Shown here: piece by piece, positions 52,171 to 61,874 of the stretch | How the letters are laid out: each line of letters starts with the position of its first letter | How positions within the stretch are numbered: the first letter of the stretch is position 1 | Source of the DNA: Deltaproteobacteria bacterium | Lineage (GTDB): Bacteria; Desulfobacterota; DSM-4660; Desulfatiglandales; HGW-15 | Length of the DNA: 64,000 nucleotides | Direction of reading: 5' to 3' | Assembly (NCBI GenBank): GCA_016931115.1 | Contig: JAFGFM010000144.1 | Span: 1 to 64,000, forward strand | Program-made: the position numbers and the translations under genes | Notes under the pieces: generated by a model | Databases searched by the model: none | The model's input: only the letters and a program-made list of their open reading frames with translations | Told to the model about the DNA's origin: nothing

Positions 52171-54876
52171 CTACTTTATCATATCCAATGCCCCTTTGTA
52201 ATTCAACAACTCATCAAGGGGCAGTTTAAAATTAACATCAAGGCTTATCCCCTGAAAGTTGGAGCCTTCTGATGAGGTTTCTACACGCATAAACCTGCTT
52301 AAGTCTTTATCATACCTGAAAGGCAGTTTATTTTCAGGCTTTCCATCAAATTGAAGTTTAACAGCCAGTTCACCATCATTGCTGTCAAGAGAAAGCTTTA
52401 CCCACGAGTAATCAAATGCCTTTAATGCCTCGCTTGCTATATCCATCTGTATATATTCAGGTGTGCCGGGGGCCATGCCCTCCTTGAAGATATCTGTGCC
52501 CTGTATGTTAATCTTTCCGCCGCCTCCCGGTGTGGAGTATAAAAAACCATCTTGAAAGCTGATCTTGCCCTTTGATATGGTTATGGGTATCCTGCCATTA
52601 ACCGTCCCCCCTCCAGATACACCAAAGACCCCGAACTGTTCCAGTAAATCGGAAAGTTTAAGCCTGTCGCAGAATAGGATGATCAGGTATTCATCCTTTT
52701 TTGTATCCACCATGAAAGACTGCAAGTTGATATTGCCTCCGCTCCATTTGAATCTCCCCTGTTCAATAAATATGGAAGAGAGGCTGTCTACCCTGAAATC
52801 AATCGCGACATCATTAACAGATATATCCCCAAAAGAGGCCTTGCCTATCTTTATCTTCTGCCCAAAGGGGCTTCTGGGTGAAATAATGTCATCCAGTTTT
52901 AAGCTTAACAGGATATCTTGAAGGGTGAGTTTCGTTTCTTTGTTGCTTAACTTACCATTTTCTATATTGATATCAAACCCTGACTTGATCAATGAACCTG
53001 CGAGATTAATCTCTCCATCTGTTTTTAGCAGGCCATTAAACTTGTATCCCTTTAATTCAGGGGCAAATTTACCAAGGTCAATTTCAGCCGCAGGCCTATA
53101 TGCCGGGATATCCGCTTTTATATTTGTTTCGCCGCTCTTTGATGTTAGGGATGTGGAGCCCTTGAGGTTTATTATCATATCAGCCAGGGCCGGGTATTTT
53201 ACAGTACCTGCAAATGATATATCACCATTTTTCTGTGCTATTTTGAGGCTCACAGGGCCAAGGGCATAATCTCCATAGGTGAAATTTCCAATGGATAGTT
53301 TACCCCTGTCGTAGCTTTTATCTAAAGGCCATGAAAAGGGAAAATCCCCTGCAATTTCTTTTATAATTATTGCCCCATCCTTCATTGACACAACACCCTT
53401 TTTAAAATTTGCACCTGTATCTATGTTAATGCCCTTATCCGGGTCAAATATTATCTCCCCTTTCACAAGGTGTTCAGGGATATTTGCCTTTATATCCGGG
53501 CTGTTAAAGATGATTTCCCTGCTGTTTAGTGTGAATGAAGAGATGTATTGATTCATATTATTTTCATCCTGCCTGATATTGCCTTTTACAGACACCGCAG
53601 GCAAAGAAAGACTCATATCCCCGCTCTTAGCACCTGCCATTTTCAATCTAAAGAGATAATCACCGGAGATGATACCCTTATCAAATAGAACAGAGGCCTC
53701 AATTTCTGGTAAAACAGCAATAATATCGGTGTTATTAATAGAAACCCTGAAGGGCTGGCCCATATTTTCTTCATCCTCTTTTGCGCCTATCTGTACACGG
53801 GTTGTGTCAGTGCGCCTCTCTATTGCCACATCCCATGCAAGGGCCGGCATGTTATCGCCAGCAAGCAATTGGGTTAATGCCTTTATATCGCCCTTAAGGC
53901 CCTCTTTACCAATATCCAGACTCCCTGCAAGTTGAGATAATATATGAAGCCCGCTATTATTTAAAATAACAGGGGAGATTTCAAAATTGAAGCGTTGTGC
54001 ATCCTTTGAGTTTACGCTGATGTTGATGGGCTTGTAATCCATCAGCGGGGCAGAAGGATTTGTAAGGATAACCCCGGAGTATGCAATTCTGGTTTTATCC
54101 AGTTTGAAGGAGGCAGAAATATCCTTTATGGAAAATGGTTCAATGGAAATGATTGCAGCAAGATCAAAGCTTGATTTGCCCTTAAGGCTGACCGGTGTCA
54201 TATCCCTCAATATCTTTTCAAAAAACACAAGGGCCATTTCATCTGATTTTACTGCAAGTTTGATATTGTTGTCTTCCCATGTACCTGAAACATTAACCCT
54301 GTTACCCTCAGGGTAAATCATAACCGTAAAGATGTGGGGTATAAATTTGTTATCAAAGGAGGTCGCGGATATTTCTAATGGTATCCTGAAATTACTGCTC
54401 TCGTATCCAAAGTCCAAGGTCGAATTAACTATTTTGATTTCATCGATTGTTACAGGAGGGGCCGTGTTACTATCCTCTTTACTGTTATCCTTTTTGTTAA
54501 GGATTTCATCCAGCCCTGTTATGGAGAGTTTGTCATTTTCATATTTTGCATTTATAGAAATACCACTAAGCACAACCCTGTTTATATGTTTTTTAAAAAG
54601 TCCTGAAGGGGTGTAATCAAGCCGGATGGAGTCAATAAGAATGCCCCCATCATCCGGCCCTATTTTTATATCACTTATTTCTGTGCCCAGAGGCCCTATT
54701 GCCCGGACATTAAGAAGGGTAACTTCTACCCCGCTTTTTTTCAGGAGTGGAAGTAAAATATCTTTTTCTACATAACCGGGGACAAAGAGGTAAAAACATG
54801 AAATCACCCCAAGTCCGATAAAAAGGATGACTAAAAAAATAATTATTGAAACCTTTATTGCGCGTTTTCGGATCAT
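52171..54876 (-). CDS. ydbH: YdbH-type AsmA-like intermembrane lipid-transport protein
   Basis: YdbH, with TamB and YhdP, is thought to carry phospholipids from inner to outer membrane. The 901-residue protein has one N-terminal membrane helix (IIIFLVILFIGLGVISCFYLF) and a long series of amphipathic beta strands forming a groove, for example VEVTLLNVRAIGPLGTEISD at the start and GGTVNGRIPITISKGKISFQ in the C-terminal family domain. The order ydbH-ynbE-ydbL is the same as in E. coli. It begins 15 nt after the dnaE stop, so the set may be read with dnaE. Confidence 0.85.
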   Translation of the reverse strand: MIRKRAIKVSIIIFLVILFIGLGVISCFYLFVPGYVEKDILLPLLKKSGVEVTLLNVRAIGPLGTEISDIKIGPDDGGILIDSIRLDYTPSGLFKKHINRVVLSGISINAKYENDKLSITGLDEILNKKDNSKEDSNTAPPVTIDEIKIVNSTLDFGYESSNFRIPLEISATSFDNKFIPHIFTVMIYPEGNRVNVSGTWEDNNIKLAVKSDEMALVFFEKILRDMTPVSLKGKSSFDLAAIISIEPFSIKDISASFKLDKTRIAYSGVILTNPSAPLMDYKPINISVNSKDAQRFNFEISPVILNNSGLHILSQLAGSLDIGKEGLKGDIKALTQLLAGDNMPALAWDVAIERRTDTTRVQIGAKEDEENMGQPFRVSINNTDIIAVLPEIEASVLFDKGIISGDYLFRLKMAGAKSGDMSLSLPAVSVKGNIRQDENNMNQYISSFTLNSREIIFNSPDIKANIPEHLVKGEIIFDPDKGINIDTGANFKKGVVSMKDGAIIIKEIAGDFPFSWPLDKSYDRGKLSIGNFTYGDYALGPVSLKIAQKNGDISFAGTVKYPALADMIINLKGSTSLTSKSGETNIKADIPAYRPAAEIDLGKFAPELKGYKFNGLLKTDGEINLAGSLIKSGFDINIENGKLSNKETKLTLQDILLSLKLDDIISPRSPFGQKIKIGKASFGDISVNDVAIDFRVDSLSSIFIEQGRFKWSGGNINLQSFMVDTKKDEYLIILFCDRLKLSDLLEQFGVFGVSGGGTVNGRIPITISKGKISFQDGFLYSTPGGGGKINIQGTDIFKEGMAPGTPEYIQMDIASEALKAFDYSWVKLSLDSNDGELAVKLQFDGKPENKLPFRYDKDLSRFMRVETSSEGSNFQGISLDVNFKLPLDELLNYKGALDMIK

Positions 54877-54891
54877 ATCCCCACTAACATG

Positions 54892-57800
54892 TTAATGGTA
54901 TGTGCATGGAATCCTCTGCCCTGTCCTCTCTTCTATCTCGCACATCAACTCGTCACAGGGGAGCACCCTGTAATGGTTGTTGGCGCATACGCAGAATTTC
55001 TGGCCATTATCACCTTCAAGCATAAATTCAACGCTGCTCTCTCCCGGATATTTGAAGAATATATCCCTGAGCTCCTCAAGGTACTGCTTTGATATCTTTT
55101 TCTCATCCAGATTAAATTTTACAACCTTAATGGCCTGCTGCCTGATAGATTCAAGTGAGGCAACCTCTTTTGCTATAATTTTGGCCATATTTTCATTAAT
55201 CTCTACAGTGCCTGTTATCAGCACCGGGTCATCACCCTTTAACAGGTGAGATGAGCTGTTAAATGCATCAGGGAAAAAGACCGCCTCAACAGAATCGGTC
55301 TGGTCTTCAAGGGATATAACAGCCATTCGGTCGCCCTTTTTTGTCCTCTTCAGCTTTATATCCGCTATCACACCTGCCACCTTGACCTGTGAACGGTCCT
55401 CTGACTTTAAAAGCCCTGCAATAGTTGAAGAGGCATACCTTTCTGCTATCTTCTGATATTCATTTAGCGGGTGGCCGGTAATATAAAAACCAAGAGACTC
55501 CTTTTCTCTCTTGAGCTTTTCTTTATCATTCCACTCATTAAGTTCAGGGAAGTCAAAAAGGGCCGCCATACCTTTGTTATCACCCTTCATGGCGCCAAAG
55601 ATAGTAAGCTGGTTGGGGTTATGGTTTGCCCCTGACATCCTTATTACATCATCTACCGATGCAAAAAGCCTTGAGCGGTAAACCCCGATAAAATCCATTG
55701 CCCCGCACTGTATAAGCCCCTCAAGCACCCTTTTATTTACCTTTGAGCCATCCACCCTTTTACTGAAGTCAAATATATCCGTGAACCTGCCCTCTTTGTT
55801 GCGCGCCTCTATAATGGACTCAACCGCCTTCATGCCTACATTCTTTACAGCGGCAAGCCCGAACCTGATGGCGTCATTAACAACAGTAAAATCGGCCCGG
55901 CTTTCATTTACATCGGGAGGTAATATCCTGATACCCATTTCACGGCACTCGGCAATGTTCTTAATGGTCTTGTCCGGGCTGCCCATGTCGTTTGTTAACA
56001 GTGCTGCCATAAACTGGACAGGATAATGGGCCTTTAAATATGCGGTCTGGTAGCCTATAAGGGCATAGCATGCAGCATGAGAACGGTTGAAGCCATAGCC
56101 AGCGAATGGCTCTATAAATGCAAATATCTTTTCAGACAGGGCTACATCTATACCATTTTTGACACACCCTTTTACAAATTTCTCCTTTTGTTCAGCAAGG
56201 AGGTCCGCCTTCTTTTTTCCCATGGCCTTTCTGAGAACATCTGCCTCTCCCATGGAGAACCCTGCAAGGTCGCGAGCAATCTGCATTACCTGCTCCTGGT
56301 ATACTGCAACACCATGGGTCTTACCAAGTATAGGCACAAGCTTTGGATGCAGGTAGTTTGGTTTCCTCCTCCCGTGCTTTCCATCTATATAGTCTGGTAT
56401 CCAGTCCATTGGCCCGGGTCTGTAAAGGGCAACAAGGGCCACCAGATCTTCAAAGTCCTCAGGCCTTAATCGGCGCAAAAGGTCTTTCATGCCGTCACTT
56501 TCAAGCTGGAACACCCCTGTGGTCTTGCCCTCCTGGCAGAGCCTGAAGGTCTTTTCATCCGTAAGGGAGAGGTCGTCTATGTCAAGCTCCACGCCTGTGG
56601 ATTCCTTTATGATCGTAACTGCATGCTTTATAACTGTGAGGGTCTTAAGTCCAAGGAAGTCAAACTTGATAAGGCCAACCTTTTCGAGCTGATCCATTGT
56701 GAATTGGGTCATGATTTCATTATTCTGACCCTTAATTACCGGGAGGTACTCCACAAGGGGCTTATCAGAAATAACTATCCCTGATGCATGGGTGGACGAA
56801 TGCCTTGCAATCCCCTCAAGGACACGGGCGATCCTTAAGAGCTTGCGCTCTGTCTCCTGCCCGTTTTCAAGCCTTTTAAGGTCAGGCTCCTCTTCCATTG
56901 CCGATGCCAGTGTAACCTTTGGCCCTTCTGGAACCATCTTTGCAATCTTGTCCACGTCATTATAGGGTATATTGAGCACGCGGCCCACATCCCTTATAAC
57001 ACCACGTGCCTTCATGGTGCCAAAGGTAACAATGTACCCTACATTCTCATAACCGTATTTCTGAGTTACATACCTGATAACATCATCCCTTCCGTTCATG
57101 CAGAAGTCTATATCAATATCAGGCATGCTTATTCTTTCGGGGTTAAGGAACCTTTCAAAGAGGAGGTCATACTTTATGGGGTCAAGGTTGGTAATGCCCA
57201 AACAGTAGACAGCAAGCGAGCCGGCAGCAGAACCGCGTCCGGGGCCTACCGGGATACCGGACTTGCGGGCATACTCTATAAAATCACCCACAATAAGAAA
57301 GTAACCTGAAAAGCCCATCTTTGTGATAACATCAAGTTCATACTCAAGCCTATCCCTGTATTCTTTTATAAGCTCGTTAGATAGCGGCCCATCCTCCTTT
57401 TCCCGCTGGCCAAGCCTCTTTTCAAGCCCCTTTCTGGCCTCTTCTTTAATCAGGTCATTAAGGCTTTTATCTCCTTCTATATGGTAAACAGGGTATTTGT
57501 ATTCCCCGAATTTCATCTGATAGGTACAGCGCTCTGCAATCTTAACTGTGTTATCAAGAGCCTCTGTGTAGCCCTCTCCCAGGGTCTTTTCTATCTCCTC
57601 CCTTGACTTGAAATAGAATTCATTCGTTGAAAACCTCATCCTGTCAACATCATCAACGAGCTTACCGGTCTGTATACAGAGAAGGGCATCATGCGCCTCT
57701 GCATGTTCGCGGTTCAGGTAGTGACAGTCATTGGTGGCAACAAGGGGTATGGTCAGCTTTTTTGATAATTCTCTTAATCTTTTATTAATATCATCCTGTT

Positions 57801-58359
57801 CAGGCATGCCATTTGCCTGCACCTCAAGATAAAGCCTGCCATCATCAAATATGGATTCAAGTTCCTGGGCCTTCTGTGCTGCTATTTCCATGCGCCCTTT
57901 CATAATATAGTAGGGCACAATACCCTTCATGCAGGCAGACATGGCTATAAGCCCTTCATTATACTGCCTTAATATCTCCATATCGACCCTGGGCTTGTAG
58001 TAAAACCCCTCAAGATGCCCCATGGTAACAAGCCTGCTGAGGTTCTTGTAACCTGTTTCATTCATTACCAGAAGCACAAGGTGATAGTTGTTTGGCTGGC
58101 CATCCTTTGCTGGTGCATGGTCCCGCCTGTCACCGGGCGCAACATATACCTCGCAGCCGATAATGGGTTTAACATTAGTCCCTTTACACTGGGTAAAGAG
58201 CTGTACAGCCCCGAACATATTGCCGTGATCTGTTACAGCTACATAAGGCATATTAAAGCCTTCGGCCTTTTTTATAAGGTCTTTAATGGTGATCGCCCCG
58301 TCAAGGAGGCTGAACTCGGTATGCACGTGCAGATTTACAAATGATGAACTGTCAGACAA
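54892..58359 (-). CDS. dnaE: DNA polymerase III alpha subunit
   Basis: DnaE is the replicative polymerase. The 1155-residue protein has the PHP domain at the N terminus (FVNLHVHTEFSLLDGAI), the C-family polymerase core with catalytic PDIDIDF and GRGSAAGSLAVYCLGI, the HhH region (GLIQCGAMDFIG) and an OB fold (VKVAGVIADIKLKRTKKG). The length and order are typical. The start appears to be TTG 58359 with GGGGA 6 nt upstream; no closer ATG precedes the PHP motif. It diverges from the degenerate kinase gene. Confidence 0.96.
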   Translation of the reverse strand: MSDSSSFVNLHVHTEFSLLDGAITIKDLIKKAEGFNMPYVAVTDHGNMFGAVQLFTQCKGTNVKPIIGCEVYVAPGDRRDHAPAKDGQPNNYHLVLLVMNETGYKNLSRLVTMGHLEGFYYKPRVDMEILRQYNEGLIAMSACMKGIVPYYIMKGRMEIAAQKAQELESIFDDGRLYLEVQANGMPEQDDINKRLRELSKKLTIPLVATNDCHYLNREHAEAHDALLCIQTGKLVDDVDRMRFSTNEFYFKSREEIEKTLGEGYTEALDNTVKIAERCTYQMKFGEYKYPVYHIEGDKSLNDLIKEEARKGLEKRLGQREKEDGPLSNELIKEYRDRLEYELDVITKMGFSGYFLIVGDFIEYARKSGIPVGPGRGSAAGSLAVYCLGITNLDPIKYDLLFERFLNPERISMPDIDIDFCMNGRDDVIRYVTQKYGYENVGYIVTFGTMKARGVIRDVGRVLNIPYNDVDKIAKMVPEGPKVTLASAMEEEPDLKRLENGQETERKLLRIARVLEGIARHSSTHASGIVISDKPLVEYLPVIKGQNNEIMTQFTMDQLEKVGLIKFDFLGLKTLTVIKHAVTIIKESTGVELDIDDLSLTDEKTFRLCQEGKTTGVFQLESDGMKDLLRRLRPEDFEDLVALVALYRPGPMDWIPDYIDGKHGRRKPNYLHPKLVPILGKTHGVAVYQEQVMQIARDLAGFSMGEADVLRKAMGKKKADLLAEQKEKFVKGCVKNGIDVALSEKIFAFIEPFAGYGFNRSHAACYALIGYQTAYLKAHYPVQFMAALLTNDMGSPDKTIKNIAECREMGIRILPPDVNESRADFTVVNDAIRFGLAAVKNVGMKAVESIIEARNKEGRFTDIFDFSKRVDGSKVNKRVLEGLIQCGAMDFIGVYRSRLFASVDDVIRMSGANHNPNQLTIFGAMKGDNKGMAALFDFPELNEWNDKEKLKREKESLGFYITGHPLNEYQKIAERYASSTIAGLLKSEDRSQVKVAGVIADIKLKRTKKGDRMAVISLEDQTDSVEAVFFPDAFNSSSHLLKGDDPVLITGTVEINENMAKIIAKEVASLESIRQQAIKVVKFNLDEKKISKQYLEELRDIFFKYPGESSVEFMLEGDNGQKFCVCANNHYRVLPCDELMCEIEERTGQRIPCTYH

Positions 58360-58522
58360 TTTTATTCCCCGGTATATTTTAAAACATTACATATTGTAGG
58401 TAATGAGGCGAGTATGATACGGTAAAAGGGAATCATCATCAAGAGCAATTTAGGAATTTACACCGGTTTATTAATATACACTGATATGTTGGAAAATTAT
58501 CTTTGGCAGGAACCATTTTCAA

Positions 58523-60082
58523 ATGAATAAGCTTGAAGAAATAGAAAAGAAGAATCAAGGGCTTAAGGAAAAAAATCAGAGGCTTATGGAGGCTGCTTCG
58601 GATTTGAAAAAAGAAAATGCCCGTATTGCAAAGGAGTTCCATGAAAAAAGCCTCCTTTTTAATGATGCGCCGGCAGGTATATGCCTTTTATGGCGGGGAA
58701 GGATAATCGAGGTAAATGATACCTTTCTTGATTACATGGGTTACAGGGCTGATGAGATGATAAACAGGAATTTCCTGAATTTTGTCAGGTATGATCATCT
58801 CTCTGAAGTAAGGTTTATGCATAACAGGTGGAACGCGGGTAAGATAAGCAGGGGCCATTATGATACATGGCTTGTACGTGAAAATGGTGAATCGATCTTC
58901 TGCAGTATTGAATCAAAAAGGATAAGGTTCAGGGGAAAGGCATCATACCTCCTGAATATTACAAGGCTTGAAGAGAGGGCAGAAGGGCAGGAGAAGCTGC
59001 ACCTTAAGATAAGAAAAGAGGCAGAGATTAAGATGACAGGGGTGCTTCACAGCCTGCTGATCAAGAGGTCGGATGCCGTACTTGAGATGCTCAGGTTTAT
59101 CAGGGGTTCAAAGGATATAAACAGGAGCGATTTTAAAGAGATAGCCTCAAGGCTAAGGCAGGAACAGGAGATTATCCGTAAAGAGACCTGGATGCTGGAT
59201 GTGATAGCAAAGGAAAAAGAGGAGGTGCAGGAAAAAAAGTTTATAGAAATCAACCGGATAATAAAAGAGGCATTAACAAGAAGAGAAGGGCTGTTAAAAA
59301 AGGGTTCAGTCACTATTAAGAGCTACTTAAGGGCAACATCATCTGTAAACGGGAATCCCGGTGAACTGGTAGAGGCAATCTGTGAGCTTATTTCCTATTT
59401 ACACGCAAAGGTCTCTAACCAGGGGGAGATCCACATAACAACAGAAGAGGATCAGGAGAGGATTATTATCTATTTCCAGGATAATGCACCTTTTTCCGGG
59501 GATGAAACAGCGCATGTTTCAGGCCCTTTTACCCCGCAAAAAACCATTCTTACCGATGAACTGGGTATGAGTTTTGTAAAGGCGGTTATACTGAGGCATA
59601 ATGGGGAAATCGAGTATATGCCGGGAAGAGGAGAGGGGAATTTTTACCAGATAACCCTGCCTGCCTTTAAAGAGGATAAAAAGAGAAGAAAGATAGACCT
59701 TAACAGGATAAAACATGCAAGGATACTTATCATAAAAAACTCCGATATAGCAAAGGAGCTGCTTATCCATATGCTTATCGAAAAGGGGTGCACTGTTGAA
59801 ACAGTAGAAGGCAGTATGGAAGGGGTCCTGGCAATAAAAAAGAGAAGAATAAATATGGTTGTTGCAGATATGGATGGCCCCGGCATGAACAATAGCTCCT
59901 TCTGGAAAAAATGCAGGGAGATCAACCCTAAACTCATTACTGTGGGATTAATGGAGATGAAAAATGCAGCGGGACACAGTCATATGATAGAGCGTAACCC
60001 TGATCTAATAATCCCTAAACCATATAATATAAAAGAGGCGGTAAGGAATATCCTTGAACTTTTTATGGTGATGTACGAATGA
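58523..60082 (+). CDS. PAS protein with degenerate kinase and receiver domains
   Basis: The 519-residue protein has a coiled N terminus (residues 1-45), a PAS domain (about 47-150: LFNDAPAGICLLWRGRIIEV, GYRADEMINRNFLNFVRYDHL), a helical region where a HisKA domain should be but without an H-box histidine, an eroded ATPase domain (FQDNAPFSGDE for G1, DELGMSFVKAVILRHNGEI for G2), and a C-terminal receiver (ILIIKNSDIAKELL, VVADMDGPGMNNS, IPKPYN). The receiver keeps its aspartate and lysine but not the usual acid pair. It looks like a regulator that lost kinase activity. Its stop overlaps rarA by 4 nt. Confidence 0.8.
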   Translation: MNKLEEIEKKNQGLKEKNQRLMEAASDLKKENARIAKEFHEKSLLFNDAPAGICLLWRGRIIEVNDTFLDYMGYRADEMINRNFLNFVRYDHLSEVRFMHNRWNAGKISRGHYDTWLVRENGESIFCSIESKRIRFRGKASYLLNITRLEERAEGQEKLHLKIRKEAEIKMTGVLHSLLIKRSDAVLEMLRFIRGSKDINRSDFKEIASRLRQEQEIIRKETWMLDVIAKEKEEVQEKKFIEINRIIKEALTRREGLLKKGSVTIKSYLRATSSVNGNPGELVEAICELISYLHAKVSNQGEIHITTEEDQERIIIYFQDNAPFSGDETAHVSGPFTPQKTILTDELGMSFVKAVILRHNGEIEYMPGRGEGNFYQITLPAFKEDKKRRKIDLNRIKHARILIIKNSDIAKELLIHMLIEKGCTVETVEGSMEGVLAIKKRRINMVVADMDGPGMNNSSFWKKCREINPKLITVGLMEMKNAAGHSHMIERNPDLIIPKPYNIKEAVRNILELFMVMYE

Positions 60083-61401
60083 CAGAAAAGACAATAATAC
60101 CTGAAACACCTCTTGCAGAAAGGATAAGGCCTGACAGTATTGACCTTATAGTGGGTCAGGAGCACCTTCTTGGAAAGGGAAGCGCACTTCGGAGGGCGCT
60201 TGATTCGGGCAGGATATTTTCTGTGATATTCTGGGGGCCGCCCGGCACAGGAAAAACCACCCTTGCCAGGCTTATGGCAGAATATACCCATAAACCCTTC
60301 AGGGCCTTTTCCGCTGTTACATCGGGTGTAAAAGAACTCAGAGAAATACTTGCTGAGGCAGAAGAGGAGAGGGGCAAAAGCGGCCAGTCAACCATCCTGT
60401 TTGTGGATGAGATACACAGGTTCAACAAGGCGCAGCAGGATGCATTCCTGCCACACATTGAAAGCGGGCTTATTATACTTGTTGGCGCAACCACACAGAA
60501 CCCCTCATTTGAGGTGATACCGCCGCTACTTTCACGTGCAAGGGTGATGGTGCTGAAGCCCCTTGATAACGATGGCCTGAAAAAGATCCTTGAAAGGGCC
60601 ATTAGTGATAAAGAAAAGGGGCTTGGCAGCCTTGAGCTAAAGATAGATGATGCTGCACTTAACCATATCATGGATATCTCTGGCGGAGATGCAAGGCTTG
60701 CGCTCAATAACCTTGAGATAGCCGCATATTATACGGTTGAAGATGAAGGGAACAATAATCAGATCACTATTGAGCTTGTGGAAAAGGCCCTGGACAGAAA
60801 GGCCCTTCCCTATGACAAGGATGGTGAAGAGCACTATAACATCATCTCCGCATTCCATAAGAGCCTGCGGGGAAGCGATGTACATGCCTCTATCTACTGG
60901 CTCTACAGGATGGTTGAGGCAGGAGAAGACCCGCTCTTTATTGCACGGAGGATGATCAGGTTTGCATCCGAGGATATCGGCATTGCAGACCCCTTTGCAC
61001 TGCAGGTGGCCTTGAATGCATTCGAGGCATGGGAAAAGGTTGGCCCGCCAGAGGCGCAGCTTGCACTTGTGGAGGCGGCTGTATATCTTGCAACCGCGCC
61101 AAAGAGCAATGCCCTTTATGTGGCAGAGATGGCTGTAAAAAAGGAGATAGCAAAATCCGGTGCACTGCCTGTGCCCATGCATATAAGAAACGCCCCCACA
61201 AAACTAATGAAGAACCTGGGCTACAGCAGGGGTTACCTCTACCCCCATAATTATCCTGACGCAAAGGTTGACCAGGAATACCTCCCGGAAAATATCAGGC
61301 ATATTACCTTTTATCACCCCACAGATAGAGGCATGGAAAAAGAGATAAAGCGGAGGATGAGCGATATGAAGACAAAAAAGGGTGTAACTAAAACATCATA
61401 A
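60079..61401 (+). CDS. rarA: Replication-associated recombination protein A (RarA/MgsA)
   Basis: RarA is an AAA+ ATPase that acts at stalled replication forks and binds SSB. The 440-residue protein has LAERIRPDSIDLIVGQEHLL, Walker A WGPPGTGKTT, Walker B ILFVDEIHRFNKAQQDAFLP, sensor GATTQNPSFEV, SGGDARLALNNLE, and the C-terminal tetramerisation domain (SAFHKSLRGSDVHASIYWL; AEMAVKK; YPHNYPDA). Its ATG overlaps the upstream signalling gene (ATGA), linking fork rescue to a PAS protein. Confidence 0.95.
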   Translation: MTEKTIIPETPLAERIRPDSIDLIVGQEHLLGKGSALRRALDSGRIFSVIFWGPPGTGKTTLARLMAEYTHKPFRAFSAVTSGVKELREILAEAEEERGKSGQSTILFVDEIHRFNKAQQDAFLPHIESGLIILVGATTQNPSFEVIPPLLSRARVMVLKPLDNDGLKKILERAISDKEKGLGSLELKIDDAALNHIMDISGGDARLALNNLEIAAYYTVEDEGNNNQITIELVEKALDRKALPYDKDGEEHYNIISAFHKSLRGSDVHASIYWLYRMVEAGEDPLFIARRMIRFASEDIGIADPFALQVALNAFEAWEKVGPPEAQLALVEAAVYLATAPKSNALYVAEMAVKKEIAKSGALPVPMHIRNAPTKLMKNLGYSRGYLYPHNYPDAKVDQEYLPENIRHITFYHPTDRGMEKEIKRRMSDMKTKKGVTKTS

Positions 61402-61532
61402 AGAATATTAAAAAAACCTATGCTTATCTATTAAGTATGGATAATGTTTAGCTAATTACAAAATATTTTCTTTTTAATTAATCATGAGTCAATGCCATTT
61501 CATCTGTTTTTTCAGTGCTTTACAAAATTGAC

Positions 61533-61583
61533 TAGCTAAAGTTTAGATAATGTTTAGCTAAAGTCTAGCTAAATTATAGATAA
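61533..61583. repeat. Five direct TAG(C/A)TAA repeats at exact 11-bp spacing
   Basis: TAGCTAA, TAGATAA, TAGCTAA, TAGCTAA and TAGATAA begin at 61533, 61544, 61555, 61566 and 61577, each exactly 11 bp apart. The spacing puts every unit on the same face of the helix. An inverted TTATCTA lies at 61597-61603. The array looks like a cooperative protein-binding site. Confidence 0.85.
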
Positions 61584-61811
61584 ATTCTCTCTGAGTTTAT
61601 CTAAGAGCTATTAAAAATCATACGCAAAAGATATTAGCTATCAAGTATCCATCAAGTACCAGGCAACTAAAAACAGACGGGTAAGGATATTGTAACAGTC
61701 ACCCAAGACACCAATTCTTGCTCTAATGGGTCAGTGCCAGTACTTGATCCTATGTTTTTCGTTATCGGAATATACATAGAAAAAAATATTTTGTGTCACG
61801 ATTACAACAAT

Positions 61812-61844
61812 AAAGTTGACAAAAGTTGACAAGTTTATTATCTT
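61812..61844 (+). promoter_or_regulatory. Promoter with tandem 10-bp operator of the XRE-ImmA/IrrE gene
   Basis: AAAGTTGACA occurs twice in tandem (61812-61821, 61822-61831). The first contains the -35 box TTGACA (61816-61821), 17 bp before TATCTT (61839-61844). The second repeat falls in the spacer, where a bound repressor would block RNA polymerase. Confidence 0.6.
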
Positions 61845-61874
61845 GTAATGCAGAAACACTTGGAGGAAACAGGA

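Larger units (their letters stand above)
61402..61874. other. AT-rich intergenic region with iterons and a promoter
   Basis: About 470 nt of AT-rich DNA after rarA. It holds the five-copy 11-bp repeat array (61533-61583), an earlier copy of the same unit at 61449-61455 in a 15-nt block repeated at 61547-61561, and the promoter with tandem TTGACA boxes. No gene is evident. Confidence 0.7.
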
